Source of the DNA: Isoetes taiwanensis
Taxonomy: Eukaryota; Streptophyta; Lycopodiopsida; Isoetales; Isoetaceae
NCBI GenBank assembly: GCA_021234155.1
Contig: JAJEKV010000063.1
Coordinates: 5,742,055-5,806,054 of the forward strand
Length of the DNA stretch: 64,000 nt
Direction: 5' to 3'
Positions 32,567 through 43,849 of the stretch are shown here, piece after piece. A program made the translations under genes and the position numbers. Within the stretch, counting starts at the first letter, position 1, and each line of letters opens with the position of its first letter. The notes under the pieces were generated by a model. The model was not told the origin of the DNA, did no database searches, and worked only from the letters and a program-made list of their open reading frames with translations.

Positions 32567-33004
32567 CGAGCCCAAATGTGGTCTCATGGACAACCATGCT
32601 TGCAGCATGTGCTCAGCAAGGTCAAGTTGACATGACAGTTAATCAAATGCCAGACTGTAATGTTTTCATGGAATACCATGATTTCGATTTATGTCAAAGC
32701 TGGGCAATCAAGGAAGCCTGGAATGCCATGCTTATGTTCAGGACGAGCAGCTGAACGAAGCCTTACAACTTTTTGAATATGCCTAGCCATGATGTTGTCT
32801 CATGGACTGCTATAGTGGCAGCTTAGGCAGAACATGGCGAGTTTGTGATGTGAATGAGGCATTCCAATGTTTTGAGCAGATGCATGTTCCAAGCATTTTG
32901 GCAAATGAAGTAACCTTCGGCAGTGTTCTTTCACCATGCAGCCATGTTGATTTTATGGATGCAGCCATGTTGATTTTTAGTGTTGCTATGAGAATGGGCC
33001 ACAT
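32567..33004 (+). pseudogene. PPR-type pseudogene fragment, copy A
   Basis: Across three frames the plus strand gives NVVSWTTMLAACAQQGQVD, DVVSWTAIVAA, a FEQM-type motif, then NEVTFGSVLSPCSHVDFMD. These are the hallmarks of tandem PLS-class pentatricopeptide repeats (D-VSW-AM, NEVTF-VL-ACSH-G), RNA-binding proteins acting in organellar editing and processing. Only about four repeats remain, with stops and frameshifts. The B copy is 62051-62500. Confidence 0.75.
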
Positions 33005-33038
33005 TTATAGTTTTGCGTTTATTCAACCACATTTATAC

Positions 33039-33152
33039 ATTCCTGGGACGGACGGCTAGGAATGAGCGATAAGGAAGAATGAGCGATAAGGCTGCTCTAC
33101 CAGCAACTAATTCCTTCTTATCGCTCATTCCTGGCCGTCCGTCCCAGGAATG
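33039..33152. repeat. Strong hairpin with GGAATGAGCGATAAG arms, copy A
   Basis: About 43-base arms (33039-33081, 33110-33152) pair almost perfectly, enclosing a ~28-base loop. The arms contain the same GGAATGAGCGATAAG motif found at the outer end of the 2.5-kb foldback element (2530-2555, 43435-43465, 54025-54040). It is probably a fused pair of element ends. The B copy, 62525-62638, is more decayed. Confidence 0.75.
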
Positions 33153-33296
33153 TCTCAATGGATATTCCCAATGGCGCATTCGTAGCCGTCCGTTGACTCC
33201 ATGATGGAGTCAAATCACAATTTTCATGTCAGCATAAGGTTTGAGAACCAGCACCACAAGTCAAAATACACGTGAGGGCTGCTGGAGAAGTTTAAA

Positions 33297-33822
33297 TTGG
33301 TTTCAAGCATGGACTGTAAGGCAAGCAGGATTATCAGAGGTGCCGATCCATAACAATGTCTCCGCCATCTGAACTCAGAGCTGCAAACAATATGGTGACT
33401 GAGGAGTCCAGAGCCTCTTCATGCGCAACCACAGTTAAGACAATTACATGAACCGCAAGTAAATCAATAACTTATGGCAACGGCAAGTTAATGAACAAGT
33501 TGTGTGCATTTGATGATGGGTATGAGCTGAAATGCATTGTTTTCTGCTGCAGCTATATATTGGTTTCAAGCATGGACTGTAAGGCAAGCAGGATTATCAG
33601 AGGTGCCGATCCATAACAATGTCTCCGCCATCTGAACTCAGAGCTGGAAACAATATGGTGACTGAGGAATCCAGAGCCTCTTCATGCGCAACCACAATTA
33701 AGACAATTACATGAACCGCAAGTAAATCAATAACTTATGGCAACGGCAAGCTAATGAACAAGTTGTGTGCATTTGATGATGGGTATGAGCTGAAATGCAA
33801 TGTTTTCTGCTGCAGCTTGCAT
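33297..33822. repeat. 263-bp tandem duplication, copy A
   Basis: Units 33297-33559 and 33560-33822 are nearly identical, both running from TTGGTTTCAAGCATGGACTG to TTTTCTGCTGCAGC. No coding signal is recognised. In B the same tandem pair is at about 62777-63280, more diverged and shortened in the second unit. Confidence 0.88.
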
Positions 33823-34018
33823 GAAGTCAGAGTGAAAGAGTTTGGCTGCCAGACTTTACCATGTAATAAGCACAGATGGTCACATATTCACATCCCATCC
33901 TCTTTGCCCTGTCACTCATGAAGCCATGCCTTCCTCTCCTTCCACATCTGTTCCAGCAGTACGAAGCCAGGTGGCCCAGCATGCAACCACCGCTCCACAA
34001 TACCCGCGGGGCATGCTT

Positions 34019-34075
34019 GGTGAAGCGGGGACTTGAACCCCTCGTGGAACCCAATCTTCCATGCTCCACCACGAT
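34019..34075 (-). other. tRNA-like hairpin plus T-arm module, second family (copy A)
   Basis: Minus strand: TGGAA/TTCCA hairpin (loop GATTGGG), then GGGG-TTCAAGT-CCCC and GCTTCACCA. The arrangement is the same as in the first family at 58-125, with different hairpin sequence. It ends in CCA like a mature tRNA 3' end, but no 5' half is present. The B copy is 63484-63540. Confidence 0.5.
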
Positions 34076-34109
34076 CTAAAGTCGGGGGCTATTCCCCCAT
34101 GCAAAATGC

Positions 34110-34800
34110 TCAAGCAAGCATGTTGAAACAGGACAAACACCCTTTTTTTGGCTTTTTGGCGGTGCAAATAATATGCTTTCGGGCATACTATGATATGCAA
34201 TGCGGAAACCAAATCTAAACTAGTTATACCTAAGGTTCGGGGCAGCGGCATGCCTTCTTTGGAGGCCGTCCATCTGTGAAGCTCTCGCATGAGAATGCCT
34301 ATCGCGAGGTTCATGTGTGCTCTAAGGGCTTGCCTCTCCTCCGCGGACGCGTTCACTGCTCCCATTCCATAACACCAAGGCATTGTTCCAATGCATGGAA
34401 CAACCTTTGCCAATTGCACTCGAGGGACTCCGGCAGCGGCCGGCCACACTCAAAACCCGGTGTTAATCCCACCACATTCTCAAGTAGCTCTCACGCCACG
34501 CACATGCTCATTCCTCGCTGAAGCAACAACAAGATTCGGCAACCCATTTGCAACTAAGGCTGGTCAAGAGGGCATCTGGAAGAAGGAGGGATCGGCCAGT
34601 TCCATATGGCAGCCCGTGTGGAATGGTTTGGGCTGCCACGGGGCGCCGCGTCGCGACACATCGAGGCAAAATTTGGGCGAGCGACATGCACAACTGAGGG
34701 GGCCCGGAATGGCAAATCTGCGAGGGCAGACTTTGGCGAGGGTTCACGATAGCCACATCATTTCTGCTGCGTCGCTAATTTCAATCACCTCTAGAGGGAC
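34110..34800. other. GC-richer segment, unrecognised coding-like ORFs
   Basis: More GC-rich than its surroundings. A 177-codon minus-strand ORF (33916-34449) contains AEERQALRAHMNLAIGILMRELHRW, which looks helical and coding-like, but B (63540-64000) does not keep the frame. A plus-strand frame at 34391-34807 is also open. No family is recognised. It could be a captured gene or part of a transposable element. Confidence 0.35.
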
Positions 34801-35164
34801 CACATGATTGTTGGCCTCCATTCTGGCATACATGCATGATCGGAGGACAACTTGTGCTATGAAATGCACCACAATGCTGCCATGAGCGCACTACGCTATC
34901 GAAAGAACATAATGTGCACATGTGCACGTAAATGGAAATATAAGTTCATATTCATATGGAAGTCAGCCCAAAGTACAAGAACATCTACGAAACAACAATA
35001 ACAAAACTAAAGCAAACAAAGGAGTAGCTTCGCGATCATAGGAAGAACGAGCACTAGCCCACAACCATGGTATAATCCTGAAGGTCGGGAATGTAATCGG
35101 CTCAATGCCCCTCTCCTCCCGCTTCGGCTTTGTATTCTTCATCCTCCACATCAACAAAGTGATC
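34801..35164. other. No gene seen
   Basis: Sequence between the end of recognisable copy A and the left end of the next foldback element. It shows no conserved ORF, RNA gene or repeat that recurs in this window. Confidence 0.5.
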
Positions 35165-37528
35165 ATTCTTATTGTTATTCCTTCTTATAAGCTCATTCCG
35201 GCCATTGATCATTCTAATATTCCTTCCATTATTCCTCATAGAGCATTCTCGACCGATTCGTTGACTCCATGATGGGGTCAAACTCCCATTTCCCACGTCA
35301 CCATAAGATTTAAAACCATTGGCATGAGTCAACATCTGGGTGAATAAAACAATGATGCAAAAGGGGACTTGAACCCGTTGCCAAAAAGAGGCGGACCCAA
35401 GATCATATCGATTACATAATATGCTTCAAAATATGTATAGCTTTATATCGTACATTCTTTTAAAACATGGACACAAATTCTATGCACTACATGACCATCT
35501 TCATATGTAAATTATTTAACCTTGACAGTAAACATTATACTTTATGTACATTCTCAAGTCTGGTGGTCTCCAGACTGGCTATCCATATAAAATCAAATTA
35601 CAGCTAATTTCAGGTGATTAGTTCTTCTATGCAAGGTTCCCATCAAAAGGGAAGACAGATCTCCCTAATCTGGACATGTGATTTTCTTTGTTCTTAATTA
35701 TCAGTATACACGGAATATTCATGTATTGGTATGTGTTCTATACTCCTGTATTGATTTGCATACTGATATGCGAATGAAAGCAAGAACATCAAGAGAGACA
35801 TTCTCCAAAAAAGAGAGGTCCCCTTAACTTCCCTAACCAGCAGAGACTTTAATCCAGCAGTTTCTTGCCATTTGATCTTGGATTGGTGATGGCAATGCAA
35901 CTAAGAAGACAAATCGATTATAAAGGAAGGCCAGATCTTTATTAATCATAATTCTAGCACTGCACTGTTGAGGATGATAACCTATGGCATTGATATATTG
36001 GCCTGACGAATACCCTCCATTTCCAGACATGTAATAAGCTTTGATGTTTCTATGTCGTACCAAGAAGTTAAGAACAGTGGCAAGAAGCATACAAGATGAA
36101 TGACTTAAAACTTATGATTGGTGTAAAGAGTTTTGCCCCTTTGCATAGGACAAGTTTCCAAAGGGACAAGTCAGGTCCATTGGGCTGTTAAACAGGATTC
36201 TGGAACCGTGGGGCAAAATACCATCAGAATTGTGAAATTCGTATGTTGAAAAGAACTACCTACCTGGCCATGCAAAATGATGTGAAATATCAACATTCTA
36301 GACACAAAAGTTCCAGATAGCCTTATTCCTACAAGCCTTATTCCTACAAAAGTTCCAGATAGCCTTATTCCTTATTCCGAAGGGGACCAGGGTTGCGAAC
36401 CATGGAGATGGAGTCAGGAGCGGACATCCAGCTGTCGGAATTGAAGCACCACGTTGGCGGCGAGGATGAGGATTCGGCATGGCATGGCTTTTTTGGCTTT
36501 CTCTTGCAGGTAAGGCAGAGCCGAGTCTTAGGAGTTTTTGAAGCAATTTGTGGACCTGCTCTTGGCGACGCTGGCAGACAAGTATATGAAGGTGGACAGG
36601 TTTGAGTTCAGATTCAGAGGCAGTTGTGTATGTATTAAAAGAATGCATGCTTCCTTATTAGGCTTGTAGGAATAAGGCTATCTGGAACTTTTGTGTCTGA
36701 AATGTTGTTATTTCACATCATTTTGCATGGCCAGGTAGGTAGTTCTTTTCAACATACGAATTTCACAACTCTGATGGTATTTTGCCCCACAGCCAGAATG
36801 CAGAGGGGTAAAACTCTTTACACCAATCATAAGATTTAAGTCATTCATCTTGTATGCTTCTTGCTACTGTTCTTAACTTCTTAGTACGACATAGAAACGT
36901 CAAAGCTTATTACATAACGTCTGAAAATGACGGGTATTCGTCAGGCCAATATATCAATGCCATAGGTTATTATCCTCAATAGGCAGCAAATCTGCTAGAG
37001 TTATGACTAATAAAGATTTGGCCTTCCTTTTTATAATCGATTTGTCTTCTTACTTGCATTGCCATCACCAATCCAAGATCAAATGGCAAGAGCTCACCGG
37101 ATTAAAGTCTCTGCCGGGTTAGGAAGTTAAGGGGACTCTCTTTTTGGAGAATATCTTTCTTGATGTTCTTGCTTTCATTAAGATATCATTATGCAAATCA
37201 ATACAGGGGTATAAAACACATGAATATTCGTGTATATTGATAATTAAGAACAAAGAAAATCACCTGTCCAGATTAGGGAGATCTGTCTTCCCTTTCGATG
37301 GGAACCTTGCATAGAAGAACTAATCACCTGAAATTATCTGCAATGTTGATTTTATATGGATTGCCAGTCTGGAGTACCACCAGACTTGAGAATGTACATA
37401 AAGTATAATGTTTACTGTCAAGGTTAAATAATTTACATATGAAGATGGTCATGTAGTGCATAGAATTTGTGTCCATGTTTTAAAAGAATATACAGATATG
37501 TGTTATACATATTTTGAAGCATATTATG
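35165..37528. mobile_element. Foldback-like element, copy B, left part
   Basis: It starts with the outer ATTCCTTCTTATAAGCTCATTCC motif and the palindrome (35261-35281), followed by the left arm (35303-36360), the GC-richer core (36370-36640) and most of the right arm. The right arm is cut at 37528 by a copia element and continues at 43212. Because the left outer end is present here, this copy defines the full element at about 2.6 kb. Confidence 0.8.
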
Positions 37529-38222
37529 TGATGAGATTTCAGCTTAATAAGTCAGACAAATATTCATGAGAAGCAGTGGCAGTGAATATATTGTAGCTAC
37601 AAGAACAACCTATGAGAAGCAGTGGCAGTAGGTTGTACTGGTCTTACATGTTGAAGATTCGTATTGAACAATTAGAGATGCAAGCAAATGAGTGCTTTAT
37701 GTGTATAAGTGCTTTATGTGCTTTATGTGCTCGATGAGAATGAATGTGGGATATTGTCGAAGACAGCTGATTTCTACATTGACGCGTCATGGGATATTGT
37801 CGATCAAGTTGAAAACCCGATTGGAAAGGCCTTAACCACCGGATTGGGGCACTACAAGTATGGAGAACAAATGAAATAACACGAGAGGGCGTATGGAGAT
37901 GATTTGGGTGCGAAACCATATCGGATTTGAAATGAACCCGAAAGCATATAATAGGATTGATGAACAATATCGAAGCTGCTCTGAGAATATAATGGTTGAA
38001 TGGAATTATTGACCATTACATTAATTGTGTCCTTGGAATATTGAGTATTGTTTTGTGATTGCATAATAGCAAAGAGTAGATGGTGCAATCTAGTGGAAAT
38101 TAGAGACCATAACTTGGCTTTCCACTAAGAGTACTAGTTGTTTTGAAGTACATTGTTGAATTTGATAATCTTTGCTAGACCATTGTTTTGTGACATTGAA
38201 GAATTTCTCTTAATATCCCACA
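37529..38222 (+). repeat. Copia-1 5' LTR
   Basis: TG...CA ends. It shares nearly its full length with 42519-43211, including a GTGCTTTATGTGCTTTATGTGCT stretch and the terminal AATTTCTCTTAATATCC. LTR differences cluster around CAG/CTG sites, so they are a poor clock for insertion age. Confidence 0.95.
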
Positions 38223-38223
38223 G

Positions 38224-38235
38224 TGGTATCGAGCC
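38224..38235 (+). other. Copia-1 primer-binding site
   Basis: TGGTATCGAGCC follows the LTR by one base. The plant initiator-Met-tRNA PBS is TGGTATCAGAGC; here CAG appears as CG, the change seen in many places between copies. Confidence 0.8.
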
Positions 38236-38245
38236 ATCTCAAGCC

Positions 38246-39250
38246 ATGTCTAGCAGATTTGGAGCAAAGTCCGCTCCAACACCATTGATGTATACAAAGG
38301 GGCCGAGATTTCAGATATGGAAGGATGCCATAATGCATGTCCCGGATGTAGAGGACCTCACGGGAGGTAGTTGATCCAAATAGCCAAGTTTCTCGCAGAG
38401 TATCGACAAGAATTGCCTCTACAGGGTCAGTAGTTGGAACTGCTAGTGGTCAACAAGCCTGGGGGCGGGGGAGTAGGTGCGAAGGCTCGGGAACAAGCTA
38501 ATCGGACGCCTCGGAGGAGGTAACGATCAGAGGAGCAAAATCCCAAGCAAAAAAAAAAAACTAAAGAAGCCCAAGGATCATAAACTGTAAGGTAAGTCCA
38601 GCTATACATTTAAAATTAAGAACTCAAATTCTAGGGAGATATGGAAATTTCTTCTTAAGCATTATGAAAAAAAACATCTTCACAAATAGATTTATCGAAA
38701 ATGAGCTAAGGAATCTAAAGCTTAGAGAGAGGAAGAAGATGTATTCGAATTCTTTAACAAGTTTGACAACTTGATTGTCGACCTAGAGGGTGTCAAGGTT
38801 TTACATCCCAGAGAAGTCGTGTTGCAAATTCTCGGGCCATAGCAGAAAATGAGACCTTGTCATTGTTTATTAGAAACACAAGTAAAAGTAGAGAAGAGGC
38901 GTAAGTTATGGTGAACCGAATGGGAGCAAAAGAAGGTACTAAGGCAAAGTCAAATTGGGAGGGACACCCCGAGATATTAATGCTGAAAAGAGAGGAAAAT
39001 TAATTTGCTACCATTGTTATGCGAAGCAGGGCACTATAAGAGTGAATGCCCTAAACTCAAAAAAGAATTTAATTGCTATAACCGTGGGGAGAGGCCATCG
39101 TACCTCCAAGTGTCCCACACCTAAAAATTATGGAGAACTTCAGAGGAAGAGGAGAATCCAGCCAGCTGGAAGATCCTGGTAGAGGCAGGGTCGAGGCTAT
39201 GAGAGCATACATTGCTTTCGAGAAGAACAAGAAGCAAAACCAAAGCGTAT
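38246..39250 (+). pseudogene. Copia-1 gag (broken)
   Basis: It starts at the first ATG after the PBS (MSSRFGAKSAPTPLMY, FQIWKDAI), the usual gag opening of binding a leading peptide and W-K. Near 39005-39115 two zinc knuckles are visible in alternate frames: CYHC...GHYKSEC and CYNRGE..HRTSKC, the second with Arg for Cys. Gag forms the virus-like particle that packages element RNA. At least three frame changes break it. Confidence 0.75.
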
Positions 39251-39273
39251 GTAAGATGAAGATGAGGTATTAA

Positions 39274-42200
39274 GTGGTTTTGCAATTATTAAAGAGAATG
39301 AATGTACTAATAAAGTCGGGTCATTTAATAGTTGATTCTGGAGCTGAAAGATCAGTAGTAAAGGATGCTTTTTTGTTGAAGAAATTTTCAGCTGCCAAAT
39401 CAAGAAAGATTCAAGTTGGCAATGGTGCTTTGCAAGATATTGAAGGAAGTGGATTATTGCAACTAGAAGACTTGAATGGAAACATCATAAATATAGAGGA
39501 TGTGTTGTGTGTTCCAGCAATAATTAAAAATCTAATTTCAGTCAGTCAATTGTGTGATTTGGGATATAGAGTAACATTTGAAGCTGAGCAATGTAATGTT
39601 TTTCTCAAAGATGAATTAAAGTTTCATGCCAAGAGAGTGGGCAATTTGTTTGAGTTAAACAACCTTGTACATTGTGGTGTGAATGCCATATATCGAGAAC
39701 TTGGTATAGATCTTTGGCATAGCGGACTAGCTCCACCTGATTACAAGAAATTGGCAATGCTATACAAACAAGGGCTTATAGATTATGGTGAAAACAAAAT
39801 CGTTCAAATTTGTGAGGATGTGCACTTGGAAAGTTGCATAGATTGCCTTTACTAAGAGAGAATCTAAAACTCAACAAACTCTCGAATTGGTGCACTCTCG
39901 ACTTATGTGGTCAATTAAATGTAAGAGGAAGAGGAAACAAAAGATACTTCATAACATTCGATGATTTTGTGAGAAAATGCAAAACGTATTCCTTGGAAAA
40001 ATCACAAGCTCTAAATGCATTCAAACAATATGTGGCGTAAATGGAAAGGGAAACAAGCCACAAGCTAAAATGTATCGTAACGCAAGCGTGGAGGGGAATA
40101 TCTATCGCAAAGTTTAAAACATTCGTATCACACATGGAATCAAAAAGAGTTAACATGCAGGTACACTCCTCAACAAAATGGGGTGTCTGAAAGGAAAAAA
40201 ATAGGACAATTATGGATCTTTGGCCGGATCTATGCTAAAGGAGAGTGGCCTCGCCAAATTATCTTTGGGTAGAAGCCTTGCAACTGCCATAGAAATTCAG
40301 AATCTTCTTCCATCATCCAGATTGCATGGGAACATACCAAACATTGTATGGAATCCAAATGAGAAAGTAGACTATATGAAATACAAGGTTTATGGTTGCT
40401 TAGTATATACTCATGTCCCCTCAGAACTAAGGAAAAAATTGGACAATAGAGTAGAGATTGGTTTTTTAGTTGGCTATGACAATGAAGCTAAAGGATATAG
40501 AGTTTATAATCCTGAAACAAAAACCATTGTGGTCAGCCGAGATGTTTTATTCAATGAGAATGTCTTATACAAACACGAGATACAAAAGGGGTAAAAATAG
40601 TATCTAAAGGTATAGAACCTACTAATGAGGATGAGATGAGGAGATTGAGCAGGTATTCAAGGAGAGAAGGAGGTCTGAGAATATCCAAAGAAATGCAGAG
40701 AAAAGGGAGAGTCAAGGTCCTCAAGCACATGATTAACAAAAGGTTGCCGAGGTGGAGCAAGAACCAGAACTAGAAATGCAAAAGGAACATGATACAGTAA
40801 AAGTAAAAGGGAAAAGGAAAACTCAAGCAGAGAAATTACTTGAAGAAGCAAAGTTAGGAGACAAACCTTATGGCGAATCGAACAGTGGTAAAAAGTAGGC
40901 GTATTGGAGCAAGAGAACATGAGCAAATAATGACAAGTCCGGAGGATGAAGTCATACCGAGTAACATTGCGTAGGTTCAAGATAGTCCGACAAAAAATGA
41001 ATGGATGGCGACCATGAATGATGAACTTAAATCATTTGAAGATACAAACACATATGAACTTGTAAAATCGATGGCAAGCGTAATATTATAGGGTGTAAAT
41101 GGTTGTACAAATCAAGCTTAACCCGTGATGGTAGCAAGAAATTTAAAGCAAGGTTAGTAGCTCAAGGTTACACTTTAAAAAGGGCGTAGATTATGATGAG
41201 ACCTATTCACCTATAGTAAAACTTACAAGCATCGTAATTCTATTAGCTATGGCAAATGCTCAATTTAGAATTGCATCATATGGATGTCAAACAAACATTT
41301 CTAAATGCAAAACTTGAGGAGGAGGCTTTTATGAGGGCAAGCACCGGGCTATGAGAGAAAGGAGAAAACATGATATGGAAACTAAATAGGGTCAGATATG
41401 GACCTAAAACAGTACCAAGGGAATGGTATCTATGTATGAATCAATTTCTACAAGAAAAACGTAATTTTGAGAAGTTGCAAAATGATGGTAACCTGTATAG
41501 ATTCAAGCAAGGTGAAGATTATTGCATAGTTGCATTGTATGTGGATGATTGTATCATGATGGCTAGTTCAATGAAGATTCTAAATTTATGCAAAGGCATC
41601 TTGAAATCTCGATTTCAAATGGCGAACCTAGGTGAACGAAAAAGTTTTAGGTATAGAGGTTGACAGAAATAGAGAGCAAATGTGGCTGAGGTTACATCAA
41701 GATAAGCATGTGGAAAATATGCTCAAAAGATTCAACCTAACCGGAAGCAAAGTCGACAAAATACCAATGACTCCGGGGACATAAATTAACCGAAGTGCAA
41801 GATTCTACCGAAGAAGACATTGCTCAAATGGAGAATATTCCTTATAGGGCTCTAATTGGGTGTTTGCTTTATTTGGCTAATAATACTCTACTGATATTGC
41901 TTATAAAATCAACATCCTCGTGAGAAGAAATCACAATGCAACAAGAAAACATTGGGAGGCAGCCAAACGAGTTTTGAAATATCTAAAAGGGACTCAAGGG
42001 CATGGTATTTGCTTTAATTCTGAAGATCTAACCATGAGATGCTATAGTGATGCAGATTGGGGAGGAGATTTGCATACAAGAAGATCTACTTCAGGATATG
42101 CTATATTCTTTGGAGGAGGGGTTATTTCCTGGAGATGCAAAAAGCAATCAGCTGGGGCCATGAGTTCGGCAGAAAAGAATATCAAATTCTTGCATTAGTT

Positions 42201-42485
42201 GCCAAAGAGATAGTGTGGCTAAGAAGGTTACTAAATGAATTGCAATGTGAACAAATGGATCCTACAAACATCCGAATGAACATGACCAAAAGCCGCATAG
42301 CAATTAGAAAAACCACATCCATCATGGAGGACCAAACACATTGAATTGAGCATGCACTTCATAATGAGAGACCTAAGTGAGAAAAGGCTAATAAACATGG
42401 AGTATGTTGACACCAACAGGAAGGTAGCAGACATTTTTACAAAAGCCTTATCAGAGAATAAGTATGCTTGCTTTAAGACATAATT
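39274..42485 (+). pseudogene. Copia-1 pol: protease, integrase, RT, RNase H (broken)
   Basis: Protease: LIVDSGAERSVV (about 39325), with the catalytic DSGA. GAG-pre-integrase: DLWHSGLAPPDYKKLAML (about 39708). Integrase: YFITFDDFVRKCKTYSL (about 39940), YTPQQNGVSERKK-type (about 40160), then YGCLVYTHVP and GFLVGYD (40390-40480). RT: EWMATMNDELKSFED (about 41000), then FKARLVAQGY, DYDETYSPIVKL, and YVDDCIMMASS at 41538 with the catalytic Asp pair. RNase H: YSDADWGGD, RRSTSGYAIF, MSSAEK (42040-42190), then a DIFTKAL end. The order integrase before RT defines copia. Frameshifts occur near 39855, 40040, 40590, 41080, 41300 and 41650. Confidence 0.9.
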
Positions 42486-42506
42486 GAATGTAGTAGACAG
42501 ACTTAT

Positions 42507-42518
42507 GTGAAGGAGGAG
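42507..42518 (+). other. Copia-1 polypurine tract
   Basis: GTGAAGGAGGAG directly precedes the 3' LTR start TGATGAG; it primes plus-strand DNA. Confidence 0.8.
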
Positions 42519-43211
42519 TGATGAGATTTCAGCTTAATAAGTCGAACAAATATTCATGGCGAGAAGCGTGGATTGAATATATTGTAGCTACAAGAACAAC
42601 CTATGAGAAGCAATGGCAAAGTGGGTTGTCGCGGTCTTCTGAGTTGAAGATTCAGTATTGAATAGTTAGAGATGCAAGCAAATGAGTGCTTTATGTATAT
42701 AAGTGCTTTATGTGCTTTATGTGCTTTCGATGAGAATGAATGTGGGATATTGTCGAAGGCAGTGATTTCTACATTGACACGTGGGATATTGTCGATCAAG
42801 TTGAAACCAGTTGGAAAGGCCTTAACAGCCCTGGATTGGGCACTACAAGTATGGAGAACAAATGAAATAACAACGAGGGGAGTATGGAGATGATTTGGGG
42901 GTGTGAACCATATCGGATTTGAAATGAACCAGAGCATATAATAGGATTGATGAACAATATCGAAACCTTTCTGATAATATAATGGTTGAATGGAATTATT
43001 GACCATTACATTAATTGTGTCCTTGGAATATTGAGTATTGTTTTGTGATTGCATAATAGCAAAGAGTAGATGGTGCAATCTAGTGGAAATTAGAGACCAT
43101 AACTTGGCTTTCCACTAAGAGTACTAGTTGTTTTGAAGTACATTGTTGAATTTGATAATCTTGCTAGACTATTGCTTGTGACAATTGAAGAATTTCTCTT
43201 AATATCCTACA
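42519..43211 (+). repeat. Copia-1 3' LTR
   Basis: Mate of 37529-38222, ending CCTACA before the continuation of the foldback arm. Confidence 0.95.
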
Positions 43212-43470
43212 GATGTAATGCGATATGATCTTGGGTCTGCCTCTTTTGGCAGGGGGTTCAAGTCCCCTTTTTTGCATCATTGTTTCTGATTCACCTGTAT
43301 GTTGACTCATGCCAATGGTTTTTAAATCTTATGGTGACGTGGAAATGGGAGTTTGACTCCATCATGGAGTCAACGAACGGTCGAGAATGCTCTATGAGGA
43401 ATAATAGAAGGAATATTAGAGTGATCAATGGCCAGGAATGAGCGATAAGAAGGAATGAGCGATAAAAGGT
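43212..43470. mobile_element. Foldback-like element, copy B, right end
   Basis: Continuation of the arm interrupted at 37528. It contains the tRNA-like module (43220-43285), a perfect palindrome (43353-43373) and the outer GGAATGAGCGATAAGAAGG motif. Confidence 0.8.
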
Positions 43471-43849
43471 TTTAATCAAAAGTAGATTTTTATGTGTTTT
43501 AACCATTGCCAAAAGTAAAAAGCTCTCAAACAAAATGAATCGTTGGTTTGTCGCTGATATTTTCTTTCCCTTAAAAAAAAGTTGAGACCGGTGCAGAACA
43601 ATGAGCGGGGCCATCATCTCGGCTTCCCTATGCTCTTGGTTATTGGGAAGGGGCTTCTTGGTTCTTGGTCGCAAAAAGCTTAGGGTTGTGGAAGCATGGG
43701 CTTAGGGGAAGCACGGGCTTAGGGTTTCACATGGGCTTATGGCCATTTTCGATGCATGGTAAATGAGCCTCAATATACATCCACTAGTTCGAGCTACTTA
43801 TTAACGTCCTAAACGGATTTATGCAAGGGAGTTATCAATGTGTTACAGT

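Larger units (their letters stand above)
33153..34110. mobile_element. Second family member: one arm of a related element, copy A
   Basis: After the hairpin comes CCGTTGACTCC and the 21-base palindrome (33193-33213), then CAAATCACAATTTTCATGTCAGCATAAG, similar to the arm start of the foldback element (CAAACTCCCATTTCCACGTCACCATAAG). It ends near another hairpin plus T-arm module (34019-34075). No inverted partner arm was seen before 35165, so it may be a truncated or solo arm. Confidence 0.5.
1..34545. repeat. Copy A of a ~35-kb direct duplication
   Basis: Nearly every block here recurs in the same order and orientation in 35303-64000. Matching anchors (A to B): 1 to 35303; 3251-3577 to 44173-44499; 5119 to 46041; 10207 to 49425; 13401 to 51945; 15939 to 56070; 17844 to 57907; 30957 to 60465; 33193 to 62676. 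Large indels separate the copies: the Helitron array and one LINE are only in A; a full copia, another LINE and an inverted block are only in B. The left end lies outside the window. It could be a real tandem duplication or two haplotypes placed in series by the assembler; sequence alone cannot decide. Confidence 0.9.
37529..43211 (+). mobile_element. Copia-1: complete Ty1-copia LTR retrotransposon in copy B
   Basis: Two LTRs of 694 and 693 bases begin TGATGAGATTTCAGC and end CACA/TACA. The element has a PBS, gag with zinc knuckles, pol in copia order and a PPT. It interrupts a foldback arm that is continuous in copy A (2293-2325). Flanking TATG (37525-37528) and GATG (43212-43215) look like a target duplication with one change. 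It contains frameshifts and stops, so it is probably inactive, although several breaks sit at CTG/CAG-type positions. Confidence 0.95.

Noticed and set aside
33916-34449. 177-codon minus-strand ORF as a real gene
   Set aside because: Copy B does not keep the frame and no family was recognised; left as part of an unclassified GC-richer segment.
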